Positions 23,137 through 35,178 of a stretch of 64,000 nucleotides of DNA are shown one piece after another. Position numbers and translations under genes: made by a program. Within the stretch, counting starts at the first letter, position 1, and every line of letters starts with the position of its first letter. The stretch is from Xenopus tropicalis (Eukaryota; Chordata; Amphibia; Anura; Pipidae), in NCBI RefSeq assembly GCF_000004195.4, contig NC_030684.2:66523892-66587891 (forward strand), in the 5' to 3' direction. Below the pieces are notes generated by a model that was not told where the DNA came from, made no database searches, and saw nothing but the letters and a program-made list of their open reading frames with translations.

Positions 23137-23350
23137 TTTAAAAACTTCATGTGCTGAGAGAGAAGGAGAGTAGAGAGGCAGTAATTGCTATACCTTTCTG
23201 ACTGGATGGAGGGTGTGGCTGGAGATGTTTTAGGAAGCATGAAAGTGCAAAGGAGGAGGGCAGGATAAAACATTTTGGGATAGGAAATAACAAACTACCA
23301 GGAATAAGCAAAGTTGTTTTCTTGCGATTCCACTTTTAGCCTTTTGTATT

Positions 23351-24323
23351 ACCGTATATACTCGAGTATAAGCCGAGTTTTTCAGCACTAAAAATGTGCT
23401 AAAAAAGTAACCCTCGGCTAATACTCGAGTATATGGATTTGCAGATGTAACGCGCTCGTTGCGCGCACCCCCCGAGGTCTGACGTGTGTAATGCGACGTA
23501 CCATAAAGGGACACGCACAAAACACTGCAGTTGCAAGAACAAGTACAGAACAACTATGGATATTATATAAAATGCTTTCTTGTACCAGGTGAGACACTGT
23601 GTATCTGTTAAGCTCTGTTATGTTCCTGTATGAAGCTATTGCTATCTCGGGGCATTTTGTGGGCATTTATGGGCACAGCACTCATAGTGGTTGCTAGTCA
23701 GCTTGGGGAATGTAAGACCTATACAAACCAGAGTCAGTAAGTGGTAGAATAACACGAGCTAGACAGCTTGAAGAATTTTATCAGTGGCTCCGAGACAGAA
23801 AGACTAGGTTGGCATGCTGAAGGGCTTGGAAGGAGTAAAAGTATATTCAGATGTCAGTAATGGTCTGTGAGTATCTATCAGTTAGTAAAGTCATGCTTCC
23901 AATGCAACGTGCCATAATGGGACGCGCACACAGCACTAATATGATGGGAGCGCACACAGCACACAGATACGATGGGACGAGCACAAAGCACTAATATGAT
24001 GGGAGTGCACACAGCATATGAGTGAAGCACACGATTGATACGATGGGAGCGCACACAGCAGGATGGCAAGTACTTGATAATTAGTATGGCAGCTTCCTTA
24101 GCCTTCCCAAACTTGCTTTTGTCTGCTGCTGTAGCATTTTTCTTTCCCTAAAGTTATCATTACTTATTTATCTGTTATTTATTTGATTATTGAAACTTAG
24201 CAGTAGTGGCAGCATTTGCCACCCTAGGCTTATACTCGAGTCAATAAGTTTTTCCAGTTTTCTTAGGTAAAATTAGGTACCTCGGCTTATATTCGGATCA
24301 GCTTATACTCGAGTATATATGGT
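23351..24323. repeat. Inverted-repeat element with ACCGTATATACTCGAG ends
   Basis: The left end ACCGTATATACTCGAGTATA is the reverse complement, with one change, of the right end at 24300-24323. Internal copies of the CTCGAGTATA motif lie near 23420 and 24232. The middle (about 23880-24062) holds several imperfect copies of a GATGGGAGCGCACACAGCA unit. No protein is coded. The family and target duplication are not clear. Confidence 0.65.
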
Positions 24324-26421
24324 AATCATTATTTTTTTTTTTTTGTATTTCTTGAGCTAAACAGGGAAATTGAAGGTATTCCATGTTTGGTCCTAGTGAG
24401 GTAGATAATTAGATTACCAGTGCACAGACAGCTCCTTGGACTCCTGCTAATATAAGAGTCATGACAAATCGTAAAGGGGGTGTATACTGGTAATCATTAT
24501 CTGCCTCACAAGGACCAAGCATGGAGTCAATGCTTCATCATTAAAACAAATGGCGAAAAGTATGTTAAGTATGTTATTCACTGAACTCATGTTCAACAAG
24601 GGGGTGTTCTGACCCTTCAAAACAAAAAGAAAAGTTGGTGCTACCATAAATTTGCCTCACAGTACTATTATGTATAAGTGGAAGTAGGTGGAAGTACCCT
24701 GTATATGACATTGTGGTGGTCTACTGGGACCATAAATGTGTTCTTAACTGAAGTTTCACATATATATTTTATTATTTAACTTTTATTTATATAGAGGCAA
24801 AATGTTACACAGGGATTTACAGAGAATGGAAGCAAACCATGCATCTCTTAATTTATAGACCTCTGCCAGTTTTATTACTTACATTTAAATGCAGTCACCT
24901 TCCTCTATAATATCATAATGCAAATTGTCAAGGTCACTAAACTACATGACAATGGTTACTGTATAGAGGTCCTAATAAGAATTCTTTGCATAGTTCATTT
25001 TTGTTTTGGACCATAGTGATTGCCTTAAACAAAGGATGCCTGAATGAATTGTGCCCACCACTGGTGCATGTATGGACTAATCTACCAACCCAAAGTAGTA
25101 TGTGGATATACAGTATTTCCATTATGATCTGGTGACATTGTTGATGCAATGGTCATATCTGCCAAGGTTAGATCTGTGGGCTGCTTGGGTTTTCACCAGT
25201 GCTGTTTCCTGATAACCCAGTGGAAGCTTTGTCTTAGTAGCCTATAGCTTGGCCTCTCAAACAGGCTGATCTTCTGATGTAACCCAGTACCTAACTATAC
25301 CAGTTCCAGTGTAAAAATTGTATGCAATTTACAACCTTATTTCTTGGATTTGGTATACAGTAAATATACAGTTAGTAGGCTTATTTACTTATAAATTGGC
25401 TCATTATGCCTATAAGATGTACCAATATAGACACAAATTAGTGTCTGTTTTGTTGAATAATGCACATTTCTTATAGTGAGGATGGCATTACATGTAGCCC
25501 ACCAGTTCGAACAATTTTAATACCAGACTCAGCATCCAATTTGCTTGGGGTAAGTCTATTGCAGCTATGGCTGTAAGCCACTAATGGAATCATTTTGGCA
25601 ATAGGAACAGTATGGAGACATTACAAAACAACAACATACTCATTAAATCTACAAAAAAACTATAAATGTGATAAGTAGCGAATATTTTCATTTAATTAAG
25701 TAGGAAGAATCACCAATAGGGTTAGGAAAAGGAATGCTGTTAAACTCAAAAGCAAATAGGTAAATACAGTTCTACTGAACACAAGCACAACAGTTTGGCC
25801 ACATTCAGAACTAAAAGCAGATGTATGTTTTCCTAATGCTCTATTACGGCCTTTTTGTGTATGCATTACATGTTTTTATTTAAGAAGTCTATGTTCTTTT
25901 ACAAGGTATGTTCAGGTCAATTTTCACATTCCATTGTTCAACCAGGTTTTAACCACATATTTTCAAATTTCAGCTATGTGTTTGCTAATCCAGAGTCCAA
26001 TTATTTCAGTAGTAATGGCTTAGCAAGAACTTCCCTTGCCCCTGCCCTGTCCAAAGGCTATGAACCACCTTACCTCTCATGCATCTGTAACATGTACATT
26101 TCTAATTCCACTCAGGCTTTATAATCAATTTGCCCACTTAGAGAGGCTCCTTCTCAGCTATATAAACATGTTTCATTAGTTACCTTGGAAGATTCACCCT
26201 TTGCATTCTAAACATGCATTTACCAAAACTATAGTGTAGTGATGCCTACACAGGTAAGCTCCTTTGCCTCTTCTAGGGTATTTAGGGACAGTTCTTATAT
26301 TATGAACATTTATATTCCTGATAGTTACTTAGGAAATGTGTCCATGCACTGTCAACATCTGTTTCTCCAATTAAGGCATTGTTCCTCCAAATGCATTAGG
26401 GATACTTTTTCCATAATTGCC
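24324..26421. other. Non-coding DNA
   Basis: No gene or repeat with definable ends is recognised. Confidence 0.45.
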
Positions 26422-26580
26422 CAGTCCGTTGGGGAGGGTGGCGGGGGGCCCAGCAGTCCGGTGGGGAGGGAGGCGGGGGGCCCAGCAGTCCGGTGGGGAG
26501 GGAGGCGGGGGGCCCAGCAGTCCGGTGGGGAGGGAGGCGGGGGGCCCACCAGTCCGGTGGGGAGGGTGCAGGGAGGCCAG
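26422..26580. repeat. GC-rich 32-base minisatellite, about 5 copies
   Basis: Units begin CAGTCCGGTGGGGAGGG and end GGGGGGCCCAG. Copies 2 and 3 are identical, copy 1 differs at a few bases, copy 4 by the last base, and the fifth is one base shorter and diverged. The open frames on both strands here are repeat artefacts. Confidence 0.9.
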
Positions 26581-26639
26581 CAGTCTGGCAGTAAAGGTGA
26601 CGGGCAGGGGTGGCAGAGTAAAGGATATTTGTGTGGGTG

Positions 26640-27115
26640 GTCCGGGAGCAGGTTAATGGGCCCAGCAGGACTGGGGCCCACCGGGATTTTTCCCGGTATC
26701 CTGGTGGGCCAGTCCGACCCTGCACCTAGACATTATACCAGACTGGCTTAATCTATATTTAACTACTTCCAGAACAGTACCGCCGCTCCCTATACGCAGA
26801 GTACGCAGTCTGCGTAGGGCACCAACTCCCAGGGGGGCACCATCCCAAAAAAATCATTTTTATGCCGCCAGTTGAGGCGCCAATTGGGTGGTTGAACGGA
26901 GGGTGCAGGTTGGGAAGACACCCTGTCAGTACGGGGAATCTGGAGAGACTGTAGCTAACTGTAAATGGGGAGACACCAGAACTGACTATTTTGGCCCCTA
27001 TAGTAGGTGTTTTTTTTTATTATTTTATTTTTACTTCTGTAATATTTGGGGGAGGGGGCACAAAAGTAAATTTCTGCTTAGGGCACCCATTTGGGAAGCA
27101 GCGGCCCTGTTCCAG
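26640..27115. repeat. Two adjoining old transposon remnants
   Basis: 26655-26730 carries GGGCCCACCGGGATTTTTCC followed by its near inverse (CCCGGTATCCTGGTGGGCC), an inverted repeat. 26780-27115 begins ACCGCCGCTCCCTATACGC and ends near AGCAGCGGCCCTG, again roughly inverted. No coding capacity is seen and the families are not identified. Confidence 0.45.
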
Positions 27116-27349
27116 AACCATTTTTATAAATCTACGCGTGTAACAGGTAATTAATATGGGTATGTGTGCAGACTATAATACATTTCCTGTACTTAAATGC
27201 AAATCAATGTATTACAGCAGCTCCCATCAGCCCACTCCTTTTTATGTCACATAAATCATTAAGTGCATCTCCTTCGCATCACTTGCATTCAGCAGAACTG
27301 TAATACTGTATGCATCATTATGACGGCAAAAAATCGTAGCATTATCTTT

Positions 27350-27560
27350 TTCCACCAAACCACCGCCCTCTGCTTCCAGATACTTTGGATCCTAACCATT
27401 CACAGGAAGCCCCGGTTCATATAGACAGCCGCAGTAGCCAATCGGAGGGCAAAGCGGCGTGGGGTGGGTCAGCAGAAGAGCCAATGGCCAATGGAGTAGA
27501 GGAAGGGTGGGGGCTGGCGTTGCTGTGACTCGCTGGGGCTGAGGTGCTGGTGTGTGTGGG
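27350..27560 (+). promoter_or_regulatory. CpG-containing promoter with three CCAAT boxes
   Basis: CCAAT occurs at 27438-27442, 27481-27485 and 27488-27492, all in the + orientation, in GC-rich sequence quite unlike its AT-rich surroundings. There is no TATA box. A good splice donor lies about 160 bases downstream. This fits a housekeeping-type promoter (NF-Y sites) for the + strand gene, with a start probably around 27520-27560. Confidence 0.55.
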
Positions 27561-27655
27561 ATTGAGCTGGCATTGGGGGAGGAAGGTGCTGGAGGGAAGA
27601 GGGAGCCGGCTTCATTGGGGTACCGTGGACACGCTGCGAATTGAGGAAAGTTCCT
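27540..27655 (+). other. pls3: Probable non-coding first exon of the plastin gene
   Basis: The stretch runs from just after the CCAAT boxes to CCT|GTAAGTGG at 27655/27656, a strong splice donor. The 5' limit is approximate. It lies upstream in the same orientation as the coding exon at 53509, and plastin genes are known to have a non-coding first exon before a long intron. The link is inferred from position only, so a different transcript could use it. Confidence 0.45.
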
Positions 27656-29314
27656 GTAAGTGGCCTTGTTTATACTTGTGCTTTATTCTGTGCCAGAGTT
27701 TTCATCCCAGGGCAGCGCCGCTAAGCACCTCGCCGCAGGGAGCGGACATCCCTGCCCTAGCCTCTGACAAGGACTTGGCTCCAACTGGGCAATGGGCTTC
27801 CAATGGATCCGGAGCTTCCGCAGCTGATTCTCTTCTTTCCCCAGCACACGTGCTCAGTAGCAACTTTTTGTCTTTGTTTGAAATAGACAAATATTTTTTT
27901 AGAAAATTCATTTGTTAAGCATTTTTAAATTTTAGATGAGCAGCATTTCCGTCTCTAGGCTTCAAATTGCATGCTAAGGTGTGTATGATTATTATGCTAG
28001 ACGTGTCAGAACTGCGCCTCTTCTCTCTGTTAAAGGACTACAGCTCCCAGTATTCCCTGACAAGCAAGGGGAGTGGGCAGTTAGTAGTTATGGCTCCTCA
28101 CCAGCTCGCCTGCTGCTGCTTGCCCTCCCTGGGATAAAGTATCCCAAACAGTTATTAATGAAGGCGCTGTAATGTCACATGGGTGGGGACTTGCATTGTA
28201 TTAACCCCTTCAGTAACTGATTAGCTGCACCTGTATGTCTCTGCTGAATAACCTTGCCTGTGCCAAGCTGCATTGTGCTTGTTATAGTGCATATATACCT
28301 GCTGGAATCACTTTTTTCTGTTGGGATCTTTCATTTTTAGTAAGTGATGCATGCCTTTGTCTCTGGCTCCTATCTGGAGTGCACATGAGTTTTGGGTTGC
28401 AGTTGCTGGTATTTAAAACTTTCCAGACTTGGCCTTGAGATGAGCTGTGGGTGATTTATGTTGTATGCCGTTCTGCTCTATGTCTGTCTGTGCCTCATGG
28501 GCAAGCAATGGCCATTGTTCTCTCAAAGCTTTGCCTTTACAGCTGGAATGTATTAGCAATAGGTAAGGGTTAATAGGCTCCCAGTTGCTTCGCACAGTAA
28601 TTTAACACGTTTACAAATAATGCAGATTCAGCTAGTTTTGGGCCAAGTCTCCTCATTACACCCAGAACTTGTTTGTCATGGCTTAATTGTCTTCGAACTA
28701 GTTAAGTCCTATTAATGTTTCTTACACTGGTCGTATTCTTATTTTTATTTATTTTATTTTTATAAGCAAAAGAAGGAAAGCTCCTTCTGTTCTGTGCTGC
28801 ATTCCATGTAAAGCTGATCTAAGTGAATACATACTGTACATTCAAGTAGCAGGAATTCTCACTTGGCAGGCTCCCATTACATCTTTATGCTTTCTTGCAT
28901 GTCCCAACCCAAAATGATTATACTGGCAGCTCCTCGGATTACGATACTTAGAGAGCAGCTAGTAGTTTGACACTATTACCTTAGATGGTGATTTCCAGGC
29001 AAGAGGTGGCAGCAGAGCTAACAATCTGTGTTGCTTCTGCACAGGGAGATTAAGCAACATGCTTTAGGGCTGTTGCAGCCAAGCCACTTAACTGCTGAGC
29101 CGCACCTTGTCCCTTCTCAAATTGTGTTCTCTCGTTTTTGTTTATATATTTATATGTACTTAGTCCTTGAAGAGTACTTTTTTTTTTTAAAATAACTGCT
29201 ACCCTGGTAACTATGCAAGCTAACCCTACAAAATATGCCTAACATATCTGGTAGGTTGGAAACATGAGCTTTCATCAGACACCTGAGATGATTTAGGAGT
29301 GAACTGTTTGTTCT

Positions 29315-29347
<33 letters not shown>

Positions 29348-30193
29348 TATGCCTCCATAAGCAAAATGTAATTTATTATTTTGGTGAATCATTAACTTTT
29401 TTATTTTGACATTACAAAATCCAAATTGGAGAGGAACAATTATGCCTTGCCACTCATATTTTGAGTTTCGAAATGCAAAATGGATATATAAATTAACATA
29501 AACTTAACTAAATTCAGAGTATCCGACTTGCTGGTTCGATATAAATGAATGATGATGACCTCTGGATCTTCTGTAATGTTTAGTCCAAGGTGTTCTATCT
29601 CTGTAATGTAAAGATAGTGAACGGGTACCTGTCCCCAGTTGTACAGTGAAACTCTTGTAATTTTGCTCATTACATGCAACCAATTACATGTGAACACTTT
29701 CTCCCATTTCAAAGTTCAAAGGCTTCCACTGACCGTTTAGTGGAAATATCAGAAACCTGTATATTACAGATTATGCCCATATATATATTTGTGTATATAT
29801 ATTATATGGACTTGCCTACCCTTTTGTTAACAAGCAGACTCTGGTTTCTGTGCAGAGGTATACTTTGGGCAGGTTTAATGATATGTTAAAGCCATTCAGT
29901 CAGCTGAAATGCAGAAGAGCTTGATGTTCATTTCACAGTAAGCCAAGGTTTAACATTCATCCTAGTTGTCTGATATGTGCTTTTTATTGATCTGACAGAG
30001 TACAACACACAAAGTACTTTTAAATTAGTCACCTAAAATATGGGGACATTTTAAAGCCTTATGAACTTTAATCATAACTATCATCTTTCAATGTTATGCT
30101 TGGCAGAATTTTTTTATTTTTTTTTTATTTTTTGGGACCCCCTAGTCTATGGATGTTTGAACCTGTGGGCCTCCTGTTGTTCTTAAACTACTA

Positions 30194-30348
30194 TAGGTAT
30201 GGGATCTCTTTATCTGGAAACCTGAATCTAGAAAGCTTTAAATTATGGGAAGACCATCTCCCGTAGACATCATTTTAATTATATAATTCTGATATTTAAC
30301 CATTAATTTCTTTTTGTTATGTTATATTTGGGACCTGTTCCATACCTG
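30194..30348 (+). repeat. TA-flanked 'CAGGTATGGGATCCC' element, copy 4, internally deleted
   Basis: It begins TAGGTATGGGATCTC and ends CCATACCTG, with TA on each side. At 155 bases it is about half the family length. Confidence 0.62.
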
Positions 30349-30515
30349 TAAGTCAAGCAGCCCCCTAATACCATCTTTGACAATGTATTGCCTTGCTAAA
30401 GACACTGAGGATCAGAGCATAGCTGACAGGTATACCAGCTGATTCTTTGAAGAAGTCTACTTACCATATGTTGGTGTGTGCACAGGACAAAGTAATTTAC
30501 ATATCTTCTGTGTAA

Positions 30516-30957
30516 AGGTGGCCATACACGAGGCGATTTCGCTCGTTGTGCGATGAACGATTATATCGACAAACGATCGTATGGCGATCGAGTTCCCATA
30601 CGATATGCCATCCACGGGCAACGATAATTCGGGAAAGATTTTGTCGCATCATTATCGTAAGATACCTACGATCGTACATCTACGTACGATCGATGTCGTT
30701 GCTGGCAATCGTGACATGCGCAGAGAACAATCGTTGAAAGACAAATGTCTGACACTCACACCAACTGGCAGATTTTATCGTTAAACGACAAAAATTTTTA
30801 AACCTGGCCGATCGATTTTGGGGACGATAATGTCGGCTCGTTTAGTGGGCCGACGATCGTTCGTACACCACCAACTATACGATAACTTAACGATAGCATC
30901 GGATCGTTCGGGAATCGGTCGTTTGTAAGTAAAAAATCGGTCCGTGTATGGCCACCT
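30516..30957. repeat. TAA-flanked MITE, Harbinger-like (AGGTGGCCATACACG ends)
   Basis: The ends AGGTGGCCATACACG and CGTGTATGGCCACCT are exact inverted repeats. TAA at 30513-30515 and 30958-30960 is the target duplication. The interior is rich in CGATCG words and its halves are partly complementary. Confidence 0.85.
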
Positions 30958-32286
30958 TAAGTGCTAACTTGTCTTTTTAATGTTATTGTATTGAAACCAT
31001 TGAACTGTTTAAACAAGTCATAAATGCATACCACAAACCCTATGGGCAGTAGACCTTCTCAAACTATTGTGTCCTAGAAATGAGAACCTTGCTAAGTCAC
31101 ACTCCTTCGTTGCAAGGGACAATGTGTGATGTTTGGTAAATGTAGAGATCATTCTACAAACAGGTTGCATTACTGGAGCCGCACACAGAAGCACCCTAGG
31201 GCAGTTTGTGATTGCATTTGAGTAGATAGTATGGAACTGCCATGTTTCCCCCACTAGCTGCAGGGCACAGAGTCTGCCTTCTCATTCAGGATCAGATTGT
31301 CCTGAGTGAGTAGTCTGTTAGTGATTCATCAAATACAAATGGGGCAGTGTAATAAGGCACTAGGTCTAGTAACACATAGCAACCATCAAATGTTTAACTC
31401 TAGACAGGTGACCAGAAAATGTTTCCTGCTTGGTTAGGGGTTAATAGAACTTTTTCTAATATTTATCTTTAAATAATAAAGTGTGAAATCTGCTTTAGCC
31501 TAGGAAGCAAAATAAATCATGATCAACAAACAAAGTTGTTTATCATAAGTTCTTTTTCCTCATGAAAATTTATAACCACTGTTGAAATGAGGGATCAGTG
31601 AACTGTTCCGGTGCAAATGAAGGGATGCTTGGACCTGAAGGGATGAATTGGACCATTTGCCTATAATGTGGGACTAATCTGCATTCATTAGGAGGGAATA
31701 CCAATTTAAATATAATTATGCATGTATTTGAAGTTTTGGTCTTTGCTAATTGCTCCGCTAACATACCCCTGAGCAACAAACAATCCCCAGCCCGTTCTGT
31801 GTTACATAATCCCAATGGAATGTGTTCAGTGGGTCTTGGGCTTCCTGTTTGCACTTCTGGAAGTCAAGAAAGAGACTGCCTGGGACTGAATGAAAGCAGA
31901 TTTGCAAGGTGTTGACTAGTGAAATGTGTTGGTTTAAAGGAAAACAATATTGTTATTACAGTATTTCTTCTTTTGTGATAATGTTTTATTTTAGAAATGT
32001 TTGTTAGATCTTTTTCTTTAAATTCACATTCCATCAAATTTTTGGCTTATGATTTGCTATATGTTGTAATGGCAAGAAAATGAACAGTCATGCCCTTGTT
32101 ATATTACCTTCTCTTACTGGCTAATGTAATTGATCAATCCTGGGCCAAAATAAGCCATAGGCATGAGAGGCAGGTGTCTGGATGGGGGGCAAGTAGAGGT
32201 GACCTGGGGTTGGGCTAGTCCAGTGGGGCCAGGGGGTTATACTTGCCTTGGGTGCAAGTACCTCTGATCCAGTCCCAGGCAAAATA

Positions 32287-32366
32287 ACCAAAATAATAGG
32301 ATCTTGCAGTGCATGCCCAAAGTTACAGAACTTTGGGCATGCACTGCAAGATCCTATTATTTTGGT
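32287..32366. repeat. Perfect 38-base hairpin with 4-base loop
   Basis: Bases 32287-32324 are the exact reverse complement of 32329-32366, leaving ACAG as loop. The arm contains GCAGTGCATGCCC. No flanking terminal repeat or target duplication marks it as a complete transposon. It could be transcribed as a small hairpin RNA, as it lies in a likely intron, or be a replication foldback. There is no evidence of function. Confidence 0.9.
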
Positions 32367-32400
32367 AAGGTCACTCCTAGTCCAATGATCGGATCTTAAA

Positions 32401-32818
32401 AGGGGTGGTTCACCTTTAAATAAACATTAAGTATATTATAGAATGTCCTTGGCATTCTTAGCAAGTTTAAGTTTAAATTAGCAAATTTGAGTTATTTGCC
32501 TTTTTCTTCTGACTCTTTCCAGCAGGTGCCACAGACCCCAGCAGCCTCTGTGAGGCTACATTTATTGTTACTTTGTATTACTTATATTTCTGTTTAGGCC
32601 CTCCTCTATTCATATTCTCAACTCTTGTTCAAACAGCTGCCTGGTTGCTAGGGTATATTGAACCATAGCCTCCCAATAGCCGTTAAAATACCAAACTGGA
32701 GAGCTGCTAAACAAAACCCCAAATAACTGAAAAACCAAAAAAACAAAGCCCTATTGCAAATTGTCTTAAAATATTAATGTCTGCATACTTGAGGTTAATT
32801 TAAAGGTGAACTACCCCT
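32401..32818. repeat. TTAA-flanked MITE, piggyBac-like, AGGGGTGGTTCACC ends, copy 1
   Basis: The left end AGGGGTGGTTCACCTTTAA and the right end TTAAAGGTGAACTACCCCT are inverted repeats with one change. TTAA lies at 32819-32822 and, one base off, at 32396-32399. It has the same family and length as 37061-37476. Confidence 0.75.
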
Positions 32819-34126
32819 TTAATGGGAGCCCAGGGAGACACATTGGGAGAGGACCAAATTAATTACTGTGATTATCCAATGTGATTTTCAAATTTAGCTG
32901 ATAGATATCTGCCCAGTTTTTTTTTTTTTTTTATCAGTCAGGAGAGTGATCAGGAGAGCACCGTACATGGGCCAATAAACTGCTAACTACATATGGTGTA
33001 TAGTCACACTTACTTCTACCTGGACATTGTATAGGTTTTCAGGCGTTCAGCGGATGGTTACCACTGCTTTCTTGCGTTATTGGTGGCTCTGAGTTTTAGC
33101 CCTTCTGGGGCACTATGCACAAGGAGTTTGTATGTTTTCTCTAAGCCTGAATGGGTTTCCTCTGGGAACGCCAGTTTTCTACCAGGCAAATTAATTGGTT
33201 GTGTGATTGTACGCTCCACTGGGACAGGAACTGATGAGAATAATAACAGTGTCTGGAAATTGCTGTGTAACATGTCTGCACTGTATAATTTAAGTAAAAT
33301 AGTAATAAAAATAATTGTCAAGGTGACCACCTATAAGGTATTTGTCTCATTTAAGATATAGTGATGAAAATGTCATCCTGAATACTGCTAGATGTTTTAA
33401 GTATCTCCACTCTCTGGTCCCCCAAGTGTTGCATTTTTGGAATCCAGAAGTTTTTTCTTCTTTTCCTGAATGAATTCAAGTATGTGTTACCTTTATTGCT
33501 GCTCTCCTATCAGATTTCACTCGGGTGTCCAATTACTAACTTAGCTGCATTCCTGCAATTCCCAACCAGTCTCTGTTCTGCAGACATAAGGCAGTCGGCC
33601 TGTACTTTCTAGATTTCCTTCAGTGCTTGTAGCTGATTGAAGGAAAGATAATTAGCATGGTAACTACTAGATTTCACTTATTAGGACTTTTTCACAAAGC
33701 AAAATGTTACAGTTAAGGAATAAAATTCAGTTATGTTTGGCCAGTGCTGGTTTCTTTTCGTGTTTACCCTTTTATCCAGAAGTCCTTGGTTTTCTCATTT
33801 GTTTATCCTGTAAACCCAGGAGCTCAACCTGAAGTCCTTGCATATTCCTGAAGTGCGCTTTCTAGCAACCTCATCCTACATCTGGCTAGAACTATCAGAT
33901 GTGCTTATTGTAGGTCCACAACTGCCCCAGTCCCTCAAGACAAGGAATGTCTGTTAATGGGCCCTTGATTACATGGTGACTTGTATATCTAAACCCAAAC
34001 ATTAATTTGTTTAAACTTATTTTGAGTGGTCCTCTGACCACATTTACATTTATTTTCTATTTTAAGTGGTTTCTGAGAGATTGGCTTTTTTAGACCGTAT
34101 TATATTGTTAGGCAGGCTTGACTTAA

Positions 34127-34547
34127 AGGAGAAAGAAAGGTAAAAACTAAGTAAGCTTTATCAGAAAGTTCTATGTAAATACAGCCATAAGCACAGAAAC
34201 GCTGCACTGACTCCTCTGTCAAAAGATTAGTTGTGTCTGTTTTCCTCTGCCACAGATAAGCAGCTTTCAGCTTTCTCCTCTCTGCTTCTCCCTCCTCACT
34301 CAAGAATGCTAAGAACTCACTCCCCCCTTAGGAATGTGGATCTGAGCCAATCAGCAGGAAGCTTCCTCATAGTCTTTACTAATTGAGCATGTTCAGTTGG
34401 TCTGCATGTCTGTGCGTTTTTTTCTTCCTGTCTCACCTCTTCAGAAGATCTGAAGCCAAATATGGGGAGATTTAAGGGCACTATTGAGACAACTGAAGGT
34501 ATGCCTGCAGCTTGAGATTAACTCTTTACTAGCCTTTCCTTCTCCTT
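34127..34547. repeat. TTAA-flanked MITE, piggyBac-like, AGGAGAAAGAAAGG ends
   Basis: Inverted ends are AGGAGAAAGAAAGG at the left and CCTTTCCTTCTCCTT at the right, nearly exact. TTAA at 34123-34126 and 34548-34551 flanks it. The right part (GGGCACTATTGAGACAACTG onward) also occurs at 40482. Confidence 0.75.
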
Positions 34548-34838
34548 TTAAGGAAATGCAAAGGATTAATCACTGGAGGTGCCAAATGTTAGACTCCCCC
34601 CGTGATTGTAATCATTTACCTGAAATCCCTGGCCGGTGCACCTGTTAGCAGAAAAATGTACTGGCTCGGGGAATTACATGAGGAGCACAGAGGTGAGAAG
34701 AAAGAAGATTGCTGCAGATCAGCTTCTACAGAAGTACCCTGGGCCAGAGCAGTGTTCTTTTAACAGGAGCACCATCCTGGGGTGTCACGTAAGTGGTTAC
34801 AATCACTGGGAGTGCCTTACTTTTGGCAGTGACCCTAA

Positions 34839-35178
34839 AGGTCCCCATACACTGGCCGATTCTAGCTGCCGATATCGGTCCCTTAGACCGATTCGGCAGC
34901 TAACCAGCCCGTGTATGGGCACTGCCGACGGGACTGCCCGACCGATATCTGGCCTGAAATTGACCAGATCTCGATAGGGCAGGTTTAAAAATCTAATTGG
35001 ATCAGGGACCGCATCGGCTAGTTGATGTGGTCCCCGGACCGACTTTGCCTATGCCTGTCATTATAATTCGATCGTTTGGCCCCAGGGCCAAACGATCGAA
35101 TTAGCCTGGATTCTCCCGATATTGCCCATCCATTGGTGGCATCGCCAAGTGAGCAGATCTTAAGGTGTATAAGCACCT
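34839..35178. repeat. TAA-flanked MITE, Harbinger-like (AGGTCCCCATACAC ends) with palindromic centre
   Basis: The left end AGGTCCCCATACAC and right end GTGTATAAGCACCT are inverted with three changes. TAA at 34836-34838 and 35179-35181 flanks it. Inside, 35064-35082 and 35085-35103 form a perfect 19-base palindrome around a CA centre. Confidence 0.78.

Larger units (their letters stand above)
21250..23230 (-). mobile_element. Internally deleted L2-type LINE
   Basis: On the - strand the order is endonuclease ORF, a gap, the C-terminal part of the reverse-transcriptase ORF, a short 3' region and a tail of TGTAA units (seen as CATTACATTACATTA on + at 21251). Such a short tandem tail without poly(A) is typical of L2/CR1-group LINEs. 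The reverse-transcriptase core including the YADD box is missing between about 22117 and 22100, so roughly a kilobase was lost. The 5' limit is approximate and no target duplication was found. Confidence 0.75.

Noticed and set aside
26239..26751. A 170-codon frame and its antisense partners
   Set aside because: They are generated by the G-rich minisatellite, with no domain and no conserved start.
27544..27918. A 124-codon frame in the CpG-rich region
   Set aside because: It runs through the splice donor at 27656, has no domain, and is explained by high GC content lacking stops.
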